Source: Neobacillus soli NBRC 102451
GTDB taxonomy: Bacteria; Bacillota; Bacilli; Bacillales; Cytobacillaceae
Assembly (NCBI RefSeq): GCF_001591665.1
Contig: NZ_BCVI01000001.1
Span: 1-53,161 of the forward strand
DNA: 53,161 bases
Direction: 5' to 3'
A program made the translations under genes and the position numbers. The notes under the pieces are model-generated. The model was not told the origin of the DNA. It ran no database searches and was given only the letters and a program-made list of their open reading frames with translations. Below are positions 44,151 through 53,161 of the stretch, piece after piece (the stretch's first letter is position 1; the number at the start of each line of letters is the position of its first letter).

Positions 44151-44373
44151 AAAAAAGATATCCTTTGAAGAGGCAATGGCGAAGCTTGAACAAATTGTCG
44201 ATAAACTTGAAGAAGGCGATGTACCATTAGAAGAAGCGATTATTTTCTATAAAGAAGGTATGGAACTATCCAAACTTTGCCATGACAAATTAAAAAGTGT
44301 TGAAGAACAGTTAACACAAATTATTACGGAGGATGGACGGACAGAAAGCTTTTCAATTGACGAGGAGGAATAG
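44140..44373 (+). CDS. xseB: Exodeoxyribonuclease VII small subunit
   Basis: A 77-residue helical protein with the family core [19 protein letters not shown] and [19 protein letters not shown]. It starts with GTG inside the end of xseA (ribosome site AAAGGAG) and ends two bases before ispA, so the three are coupled. Confidence 0.97.
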   Translation: MTNEKKISFEEAMAKLEQIVDKLEEGDVPLEEAIIFYKEGMELSKLCHDKLKSVEEQLTQIITEDGRTESFSIDEEE

Positions 44374-44375
44374 TT

Positions 44376-45269
44376 TTGGAAACAGGGTTATTAGATGCAT
44401 TTTCAAAAAAATATAAACGGCTGCTTGATTCGGAGCTTCGAACCCTGGTTGAAAGGCTTGATGCTCCTCAGAGTATAAAAGAATCGATGATTTATTCTCT
44501 TGAAGCGGGAGGAAAAAGAATCCGCCCGCTTTTATTATTCGCTACCTTGGATGCGTTTGGGATAGACCCTCAAAAAGGGTTGTTAGCGGCCTCTGCAATT
44601 GAAATGATCCATACATATTCCCTAATACACGACGACCTGCCCAGCATGGATAATGATGATCTTCGGAGAGGAAAACCGACTAACCACAAGGTTTTTGGTG
44701 ATGCAATCGCCATTTTGGCTGGAGATGCTTTATTAACCTATAGTTTTGAGGTCATTGGGAAAATTCCATCCGAATTTTCTACGCCAGATACCAAATTAAA
44801 ATTAGTCATGGAGATGGCTAAGGCTGCTGGAACGGAAGGGATGGTTGGCGGTCAAGTTGCCGATATGGAAGGGGAAGGGAAGTCATTAACCCTTGAGGAA
44901 CTCGAGTATATACATATTCATAAAACAGGTAAACTGCTAGGATTTAGTGTTTTAGCAGGGGCTATTTTGGCAGAAGCCAGTCAAAACCAATTAAATAATT
45001 TATCTATATTTGCCCGCCACCTGGGCCTTGCCTTTCAAATCCAAGATGATATTCTAGATTTGGTCGGAAATCAACAAGTAATTGGGAAGCCCGTTGGCAG
45101 TGATTCAGCCAATCTTAAAAGTACCTATCCACAATTGTTATCATTGGAAGGGGCTAGAGCCGCCTTACAAAAACAAATAAACCTCTCGAAATTCTATCTG
45201 GAAAAAACGGGTTTGAATATGAACTTACTAATGGAAATAACGGATTTAGTTGCCTCTAGAGACCACTAA
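44376..45269 (+). CDS. ispA: Farnesyl diphosphate synthase
   Basis: A 297-residue prenyltransferase that makes farnesyl diphosphate from IPP and DMAPP. The two Asp-rich motifs are HDDLPSMDNDDLRRG and FQIQDDILDLVG. The two residues before the first motif's region (SLIHDD) fit short-chain product length. The start is a TTG at 44376, 11 bases after GAGGAGGA. Confidence 0.95.
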   Translation: METGLLDAFSKKYKRLLDSELRTLVERLDAPQSIKESMIYSLEAGGKRIRPLLLFATLDAFGIDPQKGLLAASAIEMIHTYSLIHDDLPSMDNDDLRRGKPTNHKVFGDAIAILAGDALLTYSFEVIGKIPSEFSTPDTKLKLVMEMAKAAGTEGMVGGQVADMEGEGKSLTLEELEYIHIHKTGKLLGFSVLAGAILAEASQNQLNNLSIFARHLGLAFQIQDDILDLVGNQQVIGKPVGSDSANLKSTYPQLLSLEGARAALQKQINLSKFYLEKTGLNMNLLMEITDLVASRDH

Positions 45270-45280
45270 AAAGGGGTCAT

Positions 45281-45309
45281 TTGAGGCAAAGAAATAAGTG
45301 TGTTATAAT
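45281..45309 (+). promoter_or_regulatory. Sigma-A promoter in the dxs leader
   Basis: TTGAGG (45281-45286), 17 bases, TATAAT (45304-45309) is a near-consensus promoter. Transcription would begin near 45316, only 22 bases before a terminator hairpin and about 140 bases before dxs. Confidence 0.7.
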
Positions 45310-45337
45310 TGTTTTCAATGTAGAAAACATTGTCAAT

Positions 45338-45371
45338 GCCGTTATCACTTTCGTGTTAGCGGCTATTTTTT
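45338..45371 (+). terminator. Terminator-type hairpin in the dxs leader
   Basis: GCCGTTATCAC (45338-45348) pairs with GTGTTAGCGGC (45353-45363), with one mismatch and one G-U, followed by TATTTTTT. It lies between a good promoter and dxs and could be an attenuator or the end of a small RNA. Competing upstream pairings (gttttc with gaaaac; caatg with cattg) are visible. Confidence 0.65.
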
Positions 45372-45456
45372 AAGGGTAAGTGAAACAGCCAAGTGTGTAA
45401 TATACTACATCAACGAATGCTGATTATGAAAAAGTATGAAAGTGAGTGATCCAAAA

Positions 45457-47352
45457 ATGGATCTGTTATCAATAAAGGACCCGGCCTTTTTAAAAGGCAT
45501 GTCAAATAAAGAGTTGGAGGCTTTAAGCCAAGAAATTCGTAACTTCTTGATTGAAAAGCTGTCTGTAACTGGCGGCCATATTGGGCCGAATTTAGGCGTA
45601 GTTGAATTAACCCTAGCGTTACATAAATGTTTTAATAGCCCAAAGGATAAAATTATCTGGGATGTTGGCCATCAATCCTATGTTCATAAAATTTTGACGG
45701 GGCGGGCATGTGAGTTTGATACATTAAGGCAATTCAAAGGCTTATGCGGGTTCCCAAAACGGATAGAGAGTGAGCATGACGTTTGGGAAACAGGACACAG
45801 TTCAACATCTCTATCAGCTGCAATGGGGATGGCGATTGCGCGAGACTTAAAAAAGGAAAAATCCTTCGTCGTTCCGGTTATTGGTGATGGGGCTTTAACA
45901 GGCGGGATGGCATTAGAGGCCCTAAATCATATCGGACATGAGAAGAAAGACATGATTGTCATTTTAAACGATAATGAAATGTCGATTGCTCCAAATGTTG
46001 GTGCCCTTCATAATATTCTTGGCCAATTGCGAACGGCCGGAAAATATCAATGGGTAAAAGATGAACTCGAAGTTCTATTGAAAAAAGTGCCTGCCGTTGG
46101 TGGTAAACTTGCGGCAACGGCGGAACGGGTAAAAGACAGCCTAAAATATTTATTTGTTTCAGGAATGTTTTTCGAAGAACTTGGTTTCACCTATTTAGGT
46201 CCAATCGATGGACATAATTTTGAAAATTTATTTGAAAGCTTAAGCAATGCTAAAAAGACGGAAGGGCCTGTCCTCCTTCATGTAATCACTAAGAAAGGTA
46301 AAGGGTACCAACCGGCAGAAAGTGATAAAACAGGAACATGGCACGGTACAGGTCCATATAAGATGGACACAGGCGCTTTTGTAAAACCGAATAAAAAGCA
46401 ACCGCCTGCGTGGAGCAGCCTTGTCAGTGAAACAGTACGAAAGCTGGCACGCACGGATGAACGGATCGTAGCGATTACACCCGCAATGCCTGTCGGCTCA
46501 AAGCTTGAAGGCTTTGCTAGTGAGTTCCCTGACAGAATGTTTGATGTGGGGATTGCTGAGCAGCATGCTACAACCGTTGCCGCAGGATTAGCGACACAAA
46601 ACATGAAGCCTTTTCTGGCGATTTATTCCACCTTTTTACAACGGGCCTATGACCAAGTGGTACATGATATTTGCCGTCAAAACTTAAATGTATTTATCGG
46701 TATCGATCGTGCAGGGTTGGTAGGAGCAGATGGTGAAACCCACCAAGGTGTATTTGATATTGCCTTTCTAAGACATATTCCAAATATGGTCTTAATGATG
46801 CCCAAAGATGAAAATGAAGGTCAGCATATGGTTTACACAGCACTAAATTATGATGACGGTCCAATTGCGATGAGATTTCCGCGCGGCAATGGATTAGGTG
46901 TACCGATGGATGAGGAATACCGAAAAATTCCAATCGGTACATGGGAGACGCTAAAGGAAGGCGATGACGCAGCTATTTTGACTTTTGGCACGACCATTCC
47001 GATGGCGCTTGAAGCAGCGGATTTTCTTGAAAAGAAAGGAATTTCCGCCAAAGTTGTCAATGCTCGTTTTATTAAGCCATTAGACAAGAAGATGCTTACC
47101 AGCCTTTTTACAAAAAATATCCCGATTCTCACAATTGAGGAAGCGATTTTGCAGGGCGGTTTTGGAAGTGCTGTTCTTGAGAACGCGCATGACAATGGGT
47201 TCTATCATGCTCAAATCGACCGAATAGGGATCCCGGACCAATTTATTGAACACGGGGATGTAGGCTCACTTCTTGAAGAAATTGGTTTAACGACGGAAGA
47301 AGTAATAAAAAGGATTTCTACTCTAGCACGAAAGAAACAACAAAGGGCATAA
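45457..47352 (+). CDS. dxs: 1-Deoxy-D-xylulose-5-phosphate synthase
   Basis: A 631-residue thiamine diphosphate enzyme, first step of the MEP pathway for isoprenoids (pyruvate plus glyceraldehyde 3-phosphate). Motifs: [14 protein letters not shown], the ThDP motif [18 protein letters not shown] with [10 protein letters not shown], and the transketolase-like [14 protein letters not shown]. The ATG at 45457 matches the start MDLLSI seen in B. subtilis and has GTGAGTGAT upstream; a longer frame at 45436 lacks a site. Confidence 0.96.
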   Translation: MDLLSIKDPAFLKGMSNKELEALSQEIRNFLIEKLSVTGGHIGPNLGVVELTLALHKCFNSPKDKIIWDVGHQSYVHKILTGRACEFDTLRQFKGLCGFPKRIESEHDVWETGHSSTSLSAAMGMAIARDLKKEKSFVVPVIGDGALTGGMALEALNHIGHEKKDMIVILNDNEMSIAPNVGALHNILGQLRTAGKYQWVKDELEVLLKKVPAVGGKLAATAERVKDSLKYLFVSGMFFEELGFTYLGPIDGHNFENLFESLSNAKKTEGPVLLHVITKKGKGYQPAESDKTGTWHGTGPYKMDTGAFVKPNKKQPPAWSSLVSETVRKLARTDERIVAITPAMPVGSKLEGFASEFPDRMFDVGIAEQHATTVAAGLATQNMKPFLAIYSTFLQRAYDQVVHDICRQNLNVFIGIDRAGLVGADGETHQGVFDIAFLRHIPNMVLMMPKDENEGQHMVYTALNYDDGPIAMRFPRGNGLGVPMDEEYRKIPIGTWETLKEGDDAAILTFGTTIPMALEAADFLEKKGISAKVVNARFIKPLDKKMLTSLFTKNIPILTIEEAILQGGFGSAVLENAHDNGFYHAQIDRIGIPDQFIEHGDVGSLLEEIGLTTEEVIKRISTLARKKQQRA

Positions 47353-47355
47353 CTA

Positions 47356-48195
47356 ATGAAAAATAAAGAACGGTTAGATATTTTACTTGTCGAAAGAGGA
47401 TTAGTTGAAACGCGTGAAAAGGCTAAACGAACCATTATGGCGGGGCTTGTTTATACCAATGAAGAGCGGCTGGATAAACCGGGAGAAAAGGTATTGGCTG
47501 ATATTCCACTAACTATAAAAGGGAAGATGCTTCCGTATGTGAGCCGTGGAGGATTAAAGCTAGAAAAGGCCCTGAAAGTTTTTGATCTAAGTGTTTTGAA
47601 TAAGGTATTATTAGACATTGGCGCTTCTACAGGCGGGTTTACCGACTGTGCACTTCAAAATGGTGCAGCCATGTCGTATGCTTTAGATGTCGGTTACAAT
47701 CAGCTTGCATGGAAGCTTAGGCAGGACGAGCGTGTCGTAGTAATGGAAAGGACAAATTTCCGCTATGTGACACCAGCCGATTTAAATGGAGAAATGCCGA
47801 ATTTTGCCTCGATTGACGTTTCATTTATTTCTTTAACGCTAATCCTGCCAGTGCTAAAAACACTTTTGGTACCTGGAAGTGATATCGTGGCTCTCGTCAA
47901 GCCGCAATTTGAGGCTGGACGTGACCAAGTTGGAAAAAAAGGAATTGTTCGCGATGAAAAAGTCCATTTACAGGTAGTTGACAAAATAATTAATTTTGCA
48001 ATTCAACAAGGGTTTACTGTTGCCGCCCTATCCTATTCCCCGATTACTGGCGGGAATGGGAATATAGAATACCTGCTCCATTTGAAATGGGAAGGTGAAC
48101 GGGAAATAGGCGTTAATCATTTACCGATAACCACGAAGGAAGTTGTCAAACAGTCCCATTTGGAATTTAAATCGAAACTAAATGCAGAAGGATAG
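47356..48195 (+). CDS. tlyA: TlyA/YqxC family rRNA methyltransferase
   Basis: A 279-residue protein with an N-terminal S4 RNA-binding domain (RLDILLVERGLVETREKAKR) and an FtsJ-type methyltransferase domain (DIGASTGGFTDCALQNGA, DVSFISLTLILPVL). TlyA homologues 2'-O-methylate rRNA and some are called haemolysins. The ribosome site is weak and the gene starts 3 bases after dxs, suggesting coupling. Confidence 0.92.
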   Translation: MKNKERLDILLVERGLVETREKAKRTIMAGLVYTNEERLDKPGEKVLADIPLTIKGKMLPYVSRGGLKLEKALKVFDLSVLNKVLLDIGASTGGFTDCALQNGAAMSYALDVGYNQLAWKLRQDERVVVMERTNFRYVTPADLNGEMPNFASIDVSFISLTLILPVLKTLLVPGSDIVALVKPQFEAGRDQVGKKGIVRDEKVHLQVVDKIINFAIQQGFTVAALSYSPITGGNGNIEYLLHLKWEGEREIGVNHLPITTKEVVKQSHLEFKSKLNAEG

Positions 48196-48218
48196 GCATA
48201 GGCTTATCCTTCTATTCT
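48186..48218 (+). terminator. Hairpin at the end of tlyA
   Basis: A 9-bp perfect stem (agaaggata with tatccttct) overlaps the tlyA stop; the following tract attcttta is only moderately T-rich, so termination may be partial. Confidence 0.55.
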
Positions 48219-48350
48219 TTATCTCAAGAAATTCGTTCCTTTTCCAAAAGAAAAAATGTACAAGCCTGTAAAAATGGGCTAACATATGTGTAGAAAAGGC
48301 AAGTTTACTATATAATACTTGGATCTTTTCAACTTTTACGGGGTGAAAAA

Positions 48351-48800
48351 ATGAATAAAGGCCAACGCCATATAAAAATAAGAGAGATTATTGCAAATAA
48401 TGACATTGAGACACAGGATGAGTTAGTCGATGAGCTGAAGAATTTAGGCTATAATGTAACACAGGCAACGGTTTCGCGAGATATTAAAGAATTACATCTC
48501 GTTAAGGTTCCATTAACCGATGGACGTTATAAATACAGCTTGCCTGCGGACCAAAGATTTAATCCATTACAAAAACTAAAAAGATCATTAATTGATGCGT
48601 TTGTACGGATTGATTCAGCAGGACATTTATTAGTTATGAAATGTTTACCTGGTAATGCGATGGCAATCGGTGCGCTAATTGATAATCTTGATTGGGAAGA
48701 AATATTAGGAACCATCTGCGGTGACGATACGATGTTAATCATTTGTCGAACACCGGAGGATACGGAAATCATCACCAATCGGTTCCTAGATATGCTTTAA
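48351..48800 (+). CDS. argR: Arginine repressor ArgR/AhrC
   Basis: A 149-residue hexameric regulator. The winged-helix N-terminal domain ([36 protein letters not shown]) binds ARG boxes; the C-terminal domain ([28 protein letters not shown]) binds arginine. It represses biosynthesis and activates catabolism of arginine. It sits in its usual place before recN. Confidence 0.97.
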   Translation: MNKGQRHIKIREIIANNDIETQDELVDELKNLGYNVTQATVSRDIKELHLVKVPLTDGRYKYSLPADQRFNPLQKLKRSLIDAFVRIDSAGHLLVMKCLPGNAMAIGALIDNLDWEEILGTICGDDTMLIICRTPEDTEIITNRFLDML

Positions 48801-48815
48801 TTGGGGGAGTGTTCT

Positions 48816-50525
48816 TTGTTAGCAGAATTATCAATCAAAAATTTCGCTATTATTGAGGCTTTATCCATTACATTTGAAAAGGGATTAACCGTTTTAACGG
48901 GGGAGACAGGAGCCGGAAAGTCAATAATCATTGATGCCATTCATTTGTTAGCAGGTGGAAGAGGTTCAGCTGATTTTGTCCGTCATGGTGAGGAAAAGGC
49001 TGAAATAGAAGGTTTATTCCAGTTGGAGGATTCCAAGCATCCAGTGTTTACCAAAGCATTGGAATTTGGAATCGACATCGAAGAGGGAATGGTTATTTTA
49101 CGGCGTGATATTTCCCGAACAGGAAAAAGCGTGTGCCGTATTAATGGAAAACTAGTAACGATCTCCACGTTAAGGGAAATTGGGTCAACAATTGTTGATA
49201 TCCATGGACAGCATGAACATCAGGAATTGATGGATGAGACAAGGCATATGTCATTGCTGGATCAATATGGTTCCGAAGAAATTCTAGCTTCGCATGGCGA
49301 ATATATGCAAGTATTTCGACGTTATGAGCAAACATTGCAAAAGCTAAAAGCATTGAGTGAAAATGACCAGCAAACAGCCCATCGACTGGATTTAATTCAA
49401 TTTCAATTAGATGAAATTCTAAAGGCGAATTTAAAGCTGAATGAAGATGAAGAGCTTTATGAGGAAAAAAGGAAACTGAGTAACTTTGAAAGGGTGTTTG
49501 AAGCCATCCAGTCGGGCTACACGGCACTACACGGTGAACAAAAGGGTCTTGATTGGCTCGGTATGGTTATGGGGCACCTTGAAGATGCTGCGGCGCTTGA
49601 TGAGGCATATAAAGAAATTTTTGAAGCTGTGTCGAATAGCTTTTATCAGTTGGAGGATGCAGCACGGTCATTAAGAAATGACTTGGACGGATTAGAGTAC
49701 GATCCAATAAGGTTAAATCAAATTGAAGATCGATTAAATGAATTGAATCAGCTTAAACGGAAATACGGCAAAACAATTGATGAAATATTAGAATATGCCG
49801 CTAAAATTGAAGAAGAAATTGAAACATTACAAAATAAAGAAACGCATATAAGCGAATTAGAAATAGAATTAACCTCTATTAAAAAAGACCTCATTCTTGA
49901 AGCAAAGCAATTAACGGAGCTTCGCCATAAATGGGCAGAAAAGCTGACTAGCTTAATACATAAAGAATTAAAAGCATTATATATGGAAAAAACCGTTTTT
50001 GAAATTCGTGTTCAATCCGATTCGCTTCATTTTTCAAAAAATGGGGTCGATCAAGTCGAATTTTATATTTCAACGAATCCGGGAGAACCATTGAAGCCAC
50101 TTTCCAAAGTGGCATCCGGAGGGGAATTATCTCGAATTATGTTAGCGTTAAAAAGTATTTTTTCCAAGCATCAAGGGGTAACTTCGATTATTTTCGATGA
50201 GGTGGATACTGGTGTAAGTGGTAGGGTTGCCCAGTCCATTGCTGAAAAAATTTATAAAGTCGCGACTGGTTCGCAGGTCTTATGTATTTCACATTTGCCC
50301 CAGGTAGCGGCAATGGCTGATACACACTTGTTTATTTCGAAGATCATTAATGGGGGAAGAACGAAAACCTTTGTGACCCCGTTACTATTCAATGAAAAGA
50401 TTAATGAAATTGGCCGGATGATTTCCGGTGCGGAAATTACTGATTTAACCAAAAAACATGCCGAGGAATTATTGTATTTAGCTGAAGAAAATAAAAAAAG
50501 CGGAAGCGTTGGTGTTAGGAATTAA
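48816..50525 (+). CDS. recN: DNA repair protein RecN
   Basis: A 569-residue SMC-like ATPase for double-strand-break repair. Walker A is GETGAGKSIIIDAI, a long coiled coil follows (about 150-400), then the signature ASGGELSRIMLALK and Walker B SIIFDEVDTGVSG. The start is a TTG at 48816 after GGGGGAG, giving MLAELSIKNFAIIE as in B. subtilis. The C-terminal tail KKSGSVGVRN is unusual: its DNA (AAAAGCGGAAGCG) resembles the first bases of the interspersed repeat at 38734. Confidence 0.96.
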   Translation: MLAELSIKNFAIIEALSITFEKGLTVLTGETGAGKSIIIDAIHLLAGGRGSADFVRHGEEKAEIEGLFQLEDSKHPVFTKALEFGIDIEEGMVILRRDISRTGKSVCRINGKLVTISTLREIGSTIVDIHGQHEHQELMDETRHMSLLDQYGSEEILASHGEYMQVFRRYEQTLQKLKALSENDQQTAHRLDLIQFQLDEILKANLKLNEDEELYEEKRKLSNFERVFEAIQSGYTALHGEQKGLDWLGMVMGHLEDAAALDEAYKEIFEAVSNSFYQLEDAARSLRNDLDGLEYDPIRLNQIEDRLNELNQLKRKYGKTIDEILEYAAKIEEEIETLQNKETHISELEIELTSIKKDLILEAKQLTELRHKWAEKLTSLIHKELKALYMEKTVFEIRVQSDSLHFSKNGVDQVEFYISTNPGEPLKPLSKVASGGELSRIMLALKSIFSKHQGVTSIIFDEVDTGVSGRVAQSIAEKIYKVATGSQVLCISHLPQVAAMADTHLFISKIINGGRTKTFVTPLLFNEKINEIGRMISGAEITDLTKKHAEELLYLAEENKKSGSVGVRN

Positions 50526-50567
50526 GCAATTGATGAGCTAAAATTACTATATTTTTTATAAAAATTG

Positions 50568-50596
50568 AAAAGCTATCCAATTTGGGTAGCTTTTTT
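50568..50596 (+). terminator. Terminator after recN
   Basis: A 10-bp stem (aaagctatcc with gggtagcttt) around a 5-base loop, followed by a run of T. Confidence 0.88.
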
Positions 50597-50689
50597 ATGT
50601 AGAACCAAGTTATAAATGATTGTCAAGGAGGCAAAATTAAAGATGTAGCCATTTCAAGTAGTGAAAAGAAGCGAGGAGAGTGAAAAATT

Positions 50690-51979
50690 TTGAAGTTAGA
50701 AATAATTAGAAAAATTATTGGTGGAATTCTCCTTGTTTCATTAATTAGCCTTTTATTTTTTCAGCCTATGCAGCAATACATGAAAATACCTAAGACTATT
50801 ACTGTTTTTGAAGGACAAGACTTTAACTTTCAAAAGGCTGCACCGGTTTCAGCCACTTTAGTTTCTCAAAATTCAACTATCTCACTTGATCAAGAAAAAC
50901 ATTCGGTTTCCGTAAAGACCTCTGAAAATGGAAAAAATGAAATGCTTTTGGAGTTTGCAGGTATTCCCATAAAAAAGGTCGATGTACATGTCTTGAAGGA
51001 TTTTAGAGTTATACCAGGCGGACAGTCAATTGGAGTGAAATTAAATACTGTTGGTGTCTTGGTTGTTGGCCACCATTTAATCAATACCACAACAGGAAAA
51101 AAATCACCAGGTGAAATTTCAGGTATAAAAATCGGTGATATCATTACAGAAATCAATGGAAGCAAAATAGAAAAAATGACAGACGTTGCACCATTTGTGC
51201 AAGATGCTGGACAAGATGGTAAAGCCCTTGATATGGTGATTAGCCGCGAAAGTGGAAAATTTACAACAAAACTAACTCCCTTAAAAGATAAAGGGGAAAA
51301 TACCTATAAGCTTGGCTTGTATATCAGAGATTCAGCTGCAGGAATTGGTACAATGACTTTTGTTCATCCACAATCAAAAAAGTATGGTGCCTTAGGGCAT
51401 GTAATTTCTGATATGGATACAAAAAAGCCAATTGTTGTCGAAGACGGGCAAATTGTTCGTTCTACCGTGACTTCAATTGAAAAAGGAAGCAATGGTGACC
51501 CAGGCGAAAAACTGGCACGGTTTTCTTCAGACCGTGAAATCGTTGGAAATATTCAAAAGAATAGTCCATTCGGGATATTTGGTGAATTAAATAAGGAATT
51601 AAAAAACGGAGTGATGGATAAAGCGCTGCCAATTGCTCTATCCCATCAAGTAAAAGTAGGACCAGCAAAGATATTAACGGTTGTGAACGATGACCGAGTG
51701 GAAGAATTTGATATTGAAATTGTCAGCACAATCCCGCAAAAGTTTCCGGCTACCAAAGGCATGGTAATAAAAGTAACTGATCCTAAGCTCCTGGAAAAGA
51801 CGGGAGGAATTGTCCAAGGGATGAGTGGAAGCCCGATTATTCAAAATGGAAAGCTTATTGGAGCAGTTACACATGTCTTTGTCAATGATCCAACCTCTGG
51901 ATATGGAGTGCACATCGAATGGATGCTAAATGAAGCTGGAATTAACATATATGATATGCCGAAAAATAAAGCAAGTTAA
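50690..51979 (+). CDS. spoIVB: SpoIVB serine peptidase
   Basis: A 429-residue forespore-secreted S55 peptidase that triggers pro-sigma-K processing by cutting SpoIVFA. An N-terminal anchor (about 12-28), a PDZ domain (about 110-195; [33 protein letters not shown]) and the protease domain follow. The catalytic serine is Ser381 in GMSGSPII; the His is in [10 protein letters not shown]. The start is a TTG at 50690 after GAGGAGAG. In B. subtilis it is made under sigma-G and sigma-F; no promoter was assigned here. Confidence 0.95.
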   Translation: MKLEIIRKIIGGILLVSLISLLFFQPMQQYMKIPKTITVFEGQDFNFQKAAPVSATLVSQNSTISLDQEKHSVSVKTSENGKNEMLLEFAGIPIKKVDVHVLKDFRVIPGGQSIGVKLNTVGVLVVGHHLINTTTGKKSPGEISGIKIGDIITEINGSKIEKMTDVAPFVQDAGQDGKALDMVISRESGKFTTKLTPLKDKGENTYKLGLYIRDSAAGIGTMTFVHPQSKKYGALGHVISDMDTKKPIVVEDGQIVRSTVTSIEKGSNGDPGEKLARFSSDREIVGNIQKNSPFGIFGELNKELKNGVMDKALPIALSHQVKVGPAKILTVVNDDRVEEFDIEIVSTIPQKFPATKGMVIKVTDPKLLEKTGGIVQGMSGSPIIQNGKLIGAVTHVFVNDPTSGYGVHIEWMLNEAGINIYDMPKNKAS

Positions 51980-51990
51980 ACCAAATTGCG

Positions 51991-52029
51991 AGCAAAATGG
52001 GTGGAATTGCCTATTTTGCTTTCTTTTTT
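51991..52029 (+). terminator. Terminator after spoIVB
   Basis: A stem of about 10 bp (agcaaaatgggt with gcctattttgct) followed by TTCTTTTTT, 12 bases after the spoIVB stop. Confidence 0.85.
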
Positions 52030-52039
52030 AATACCATTT

Positions 52040-52046
52040 TTCGACA
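52040..52046 (-). promoter_or_regulatory. 0A box upstream of spo0A
   Basis: TTCGACA reads TGTCGAA on the minus strand, the core of the Spo0A binding site. A near copy (CGTCGAA) is at 52081-52087 and a perfect one is at 52170-52176, giving the array of sites expected for autoregulation. Confidence 0.6.
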
Positions 52047-52152
52047 AATACCTACTATTTATTGGAAAATGAGCGATTTTCGTCGAAAAAGGAAGAAAAA
52101 CAAAGAAAAATTGGTGTTTTATCACTATTTTAAGAAATTTTAAAAAAATGAG

Positions 52153-52178
52153 AGGAATTTTTGTTGCATTGTCGAATT
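52153..52178 (+). promoter_or_regulatory. spo0A: Sigma-H promoter of spo0A with overlapping 0A box
   Basis: AGGAATT (52153-52159), 14 bases, GAATT (52174-52178) fit the sigma-H pattern of the sporulation promoter of spo0A. A perfect 0A box TGTCGAA (52170-52176) overlaps its -10 region. Start of the gene is about 90 bases downstream. Confidence 0.7.
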
Positions 52179-52268
52179 TCTAATTTAGAATAGAACTAAG
52201 AGCTTACAGATGAATTGTAAATTAATGATGAAATAGAGATTTGATTTAAACCTGAGGAGGAACTGGAA

Positions 52269-53057
52269 TTGAAGAAAATAAAAGTTTGTGTCGTTGATGA
52301 CAATAGGGAGCTAGTTGGATTATTAGAGGACTATATTTCGTCCCAGGATGATATGGAAGTTGTCGGAATTGCCCATAATGGCCAAGATTGCTTAGATATG
52401 TTATCGACAACAGACCCTGATGTTCTCGTGCTGGATATTATTATGCCGCATCTTGATGGTTTAGCTGTTCTTGAGCGCCTCCGTGAGATGAAAAAGGCGG
52501 TCCTGCCAAATGTTATTATGCTAACAGCATTTGGTCAAGAAGATGTGACCAAGAAAGCCGTTGAATTAGGTGCATCCTACTTTATTTTGAAACCATTTGA
52601 TATGGAGCATCTAGGCAACCATATTCGACAAGTTAGTGGTAATGGTCATTCATTCACAAGAAAGTCCTCAACAAGCTATCGCAGTCAATCTGAACAAAAG
52701 CCCAAAAATTTGGATGCAAGTATTACTAGTATTATTCATGAAATTGGCGTTCCAGCCCATATTAAAGGCTATTTATATTTGCGTGAAGCCATCTCCATGG
52801 TGTATAACGATATCGAGCTATTAGGTTCAATCACAAAAGTCTTGTATCCTGATATTGCGAAAAAATTTAACACAACAGCAAGCCGTGTAGAACGGGCCAT
52901 TCGTCACGCCATTGAAGTGGCATGGAGCCGCGGCAATATCGATTCCATTTCTTCTTTGTTCGGCTATACGGTCAGTATGTCAAAAGCGAAGCCGACAAAT
53001 TCGGAATTTATCGCGATGGTGGCTGACAAACTTCGCCTTGAGCATAAGGCGTCCTGA
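52269..53057 (+). CDS. spo0A: Sporulation master regulator Spo0A
   Basis: A 262-residue response regulator. The receiver domain (1-120) has the acidic pair Asp10/Asp11, the phosphorylated Asp56 ([13 protein letters not shown]) and the Lys of ILKPFD. After a variable linker (about 125-145) the DNA-binding domain contains the near-invariant [17 protein letters not shown] and [17 protein letters not shown]. It starts with TTG at 52269, 7 bases after GAGGAGG. It controls entry into sporulation through the phosphorelay. Confidence 0.98.
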   Translation: MKKIKVCVVDDNRELVGLLEDYISSQDDMEVVGIAHNGQDCLDMLSTTDPDVLVLDIIMPHLDGLAVLERLREMKKAVLPNVIMLTAFGQEDVTKKAVELGASYFILKPFDMEHLGNHIRQVSGNGHSFTRKSSTSYRSQSEQKPKNLDASITSIIHEIGVPAHIKGYLYLREAISMVYNDIELLGSITKVLYPDIAKKFNTTASRVERAIRHAIEVAWSRGNIDSISSLFGYTVSMSKAKPTNSEFIAMVADKLRLEHKAS

Positions 53058-53082
53058 AAAGATTGTTAGTGTTGATAAAAAC

Positions 53083-53117
53083 AAAGCCTTCATTCATTGA
53101 AATGAAGGCTTTTTATT
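53083..53117 (+). terminator. Terminator after spo0A
   Basis: A 12-bp perfect stem (aaagccttcatt with aatgaaggcttt) around a 6-base loop, then a T-run. The remaining bases to 53161 show no feature. Confidence 0.92.
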
Positions 53118-53161
53118 TTTAAATAAGAAGGAATATATAATTTTTTGACTTATAGAATTGT

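Overview
The window reads as chromosomal DNA of a low-GC, endospore-forming Gram-positive bacterium of the family Bacillaceae (Bacillus or Neobacillus-like). Evidence: AGGAGG-type ribosome binding sites with many GTG/TTG starts, a complete spoIIIAA-AH operon, spoIVB and spo0A, and a gene order (yqhO-yqhP-yqhQ-yqhR-papA-efp, then spoIIIA-accB-accC-yqhY-nusB-folD-xseA-xseB-ispA-dxs-tlyA-argR-recN-spoIVB-spo0A) matching the corresponding Bacillus subtilis block. No tRNA, rRNA, CRISPR array, transposase or prophage gene was recognised.

Bases 1-17,550 are an accessory, stress-oriented stretch: a secreted NlpC/P60 peptidase; a methyltransferase; a rifamycin phosphotransferase (rph); an XRE-cupin regulator divergent from a hydrolase / LigB-type dioxygenase / DoxX operon; a CDF exporter with the manganese-type motif; small spore-type proteins (a 58-residue charged-repeat protein, a YjcZ-family peptide, a His-rich YmaF protein); a Fur-controlled FTR1/EfeU iron permease with a small lipoprotein; and a copper/thiol group (CcdA-like protein, CopZ, CopA, and a heavy-metal-domain/SafE membrane protein followed in frame by a cupredoxin domain).

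Bases 17,750-22,600 are the conserved yqhO-to-efp block, without the aroQ (yqhS) gene found there in B. subtilis. Between efp and spoIIIAA lies a block of about 10 kb (22,800-33,160) that is absent from B. subtilis. It carries a PCYCGC-motif lipoprotein with an in-frame UGA exactly where relatives have a cysteine, a membrane-anchored di-haem cytochrome c, and a complete System I-type cytochrome c maturation set (ccmE, F, H, I-like, A, B, C, D, G) with two unrecognised membrane-anchored proteins. This is unexpected because Bacillus normally uses System II (ResB/ResC). CcmE is the Cys-type (CxxxY) variant. A 7-bp hairpin with a CGGGA loop lies 21 nt after the UGA and fits the published description of bacterial SECIS elements, so the lipoprotein is a strong selenoprotein candidate.

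Bases 33,300-53,161 are the conserved sporulation and housekeeping block. Points of interest there are an AUU start codon for spoIIIAD, a sigma-E promoter before spoIIIAA, a sigma-H promoter with 0A boxes before spo0A, a promoter-plus-terminator leader in front of dxs, and a Bacillus-type interspersed repeat before accB.

All assignments come from reading the sequence and remembered family features; no database search was run.
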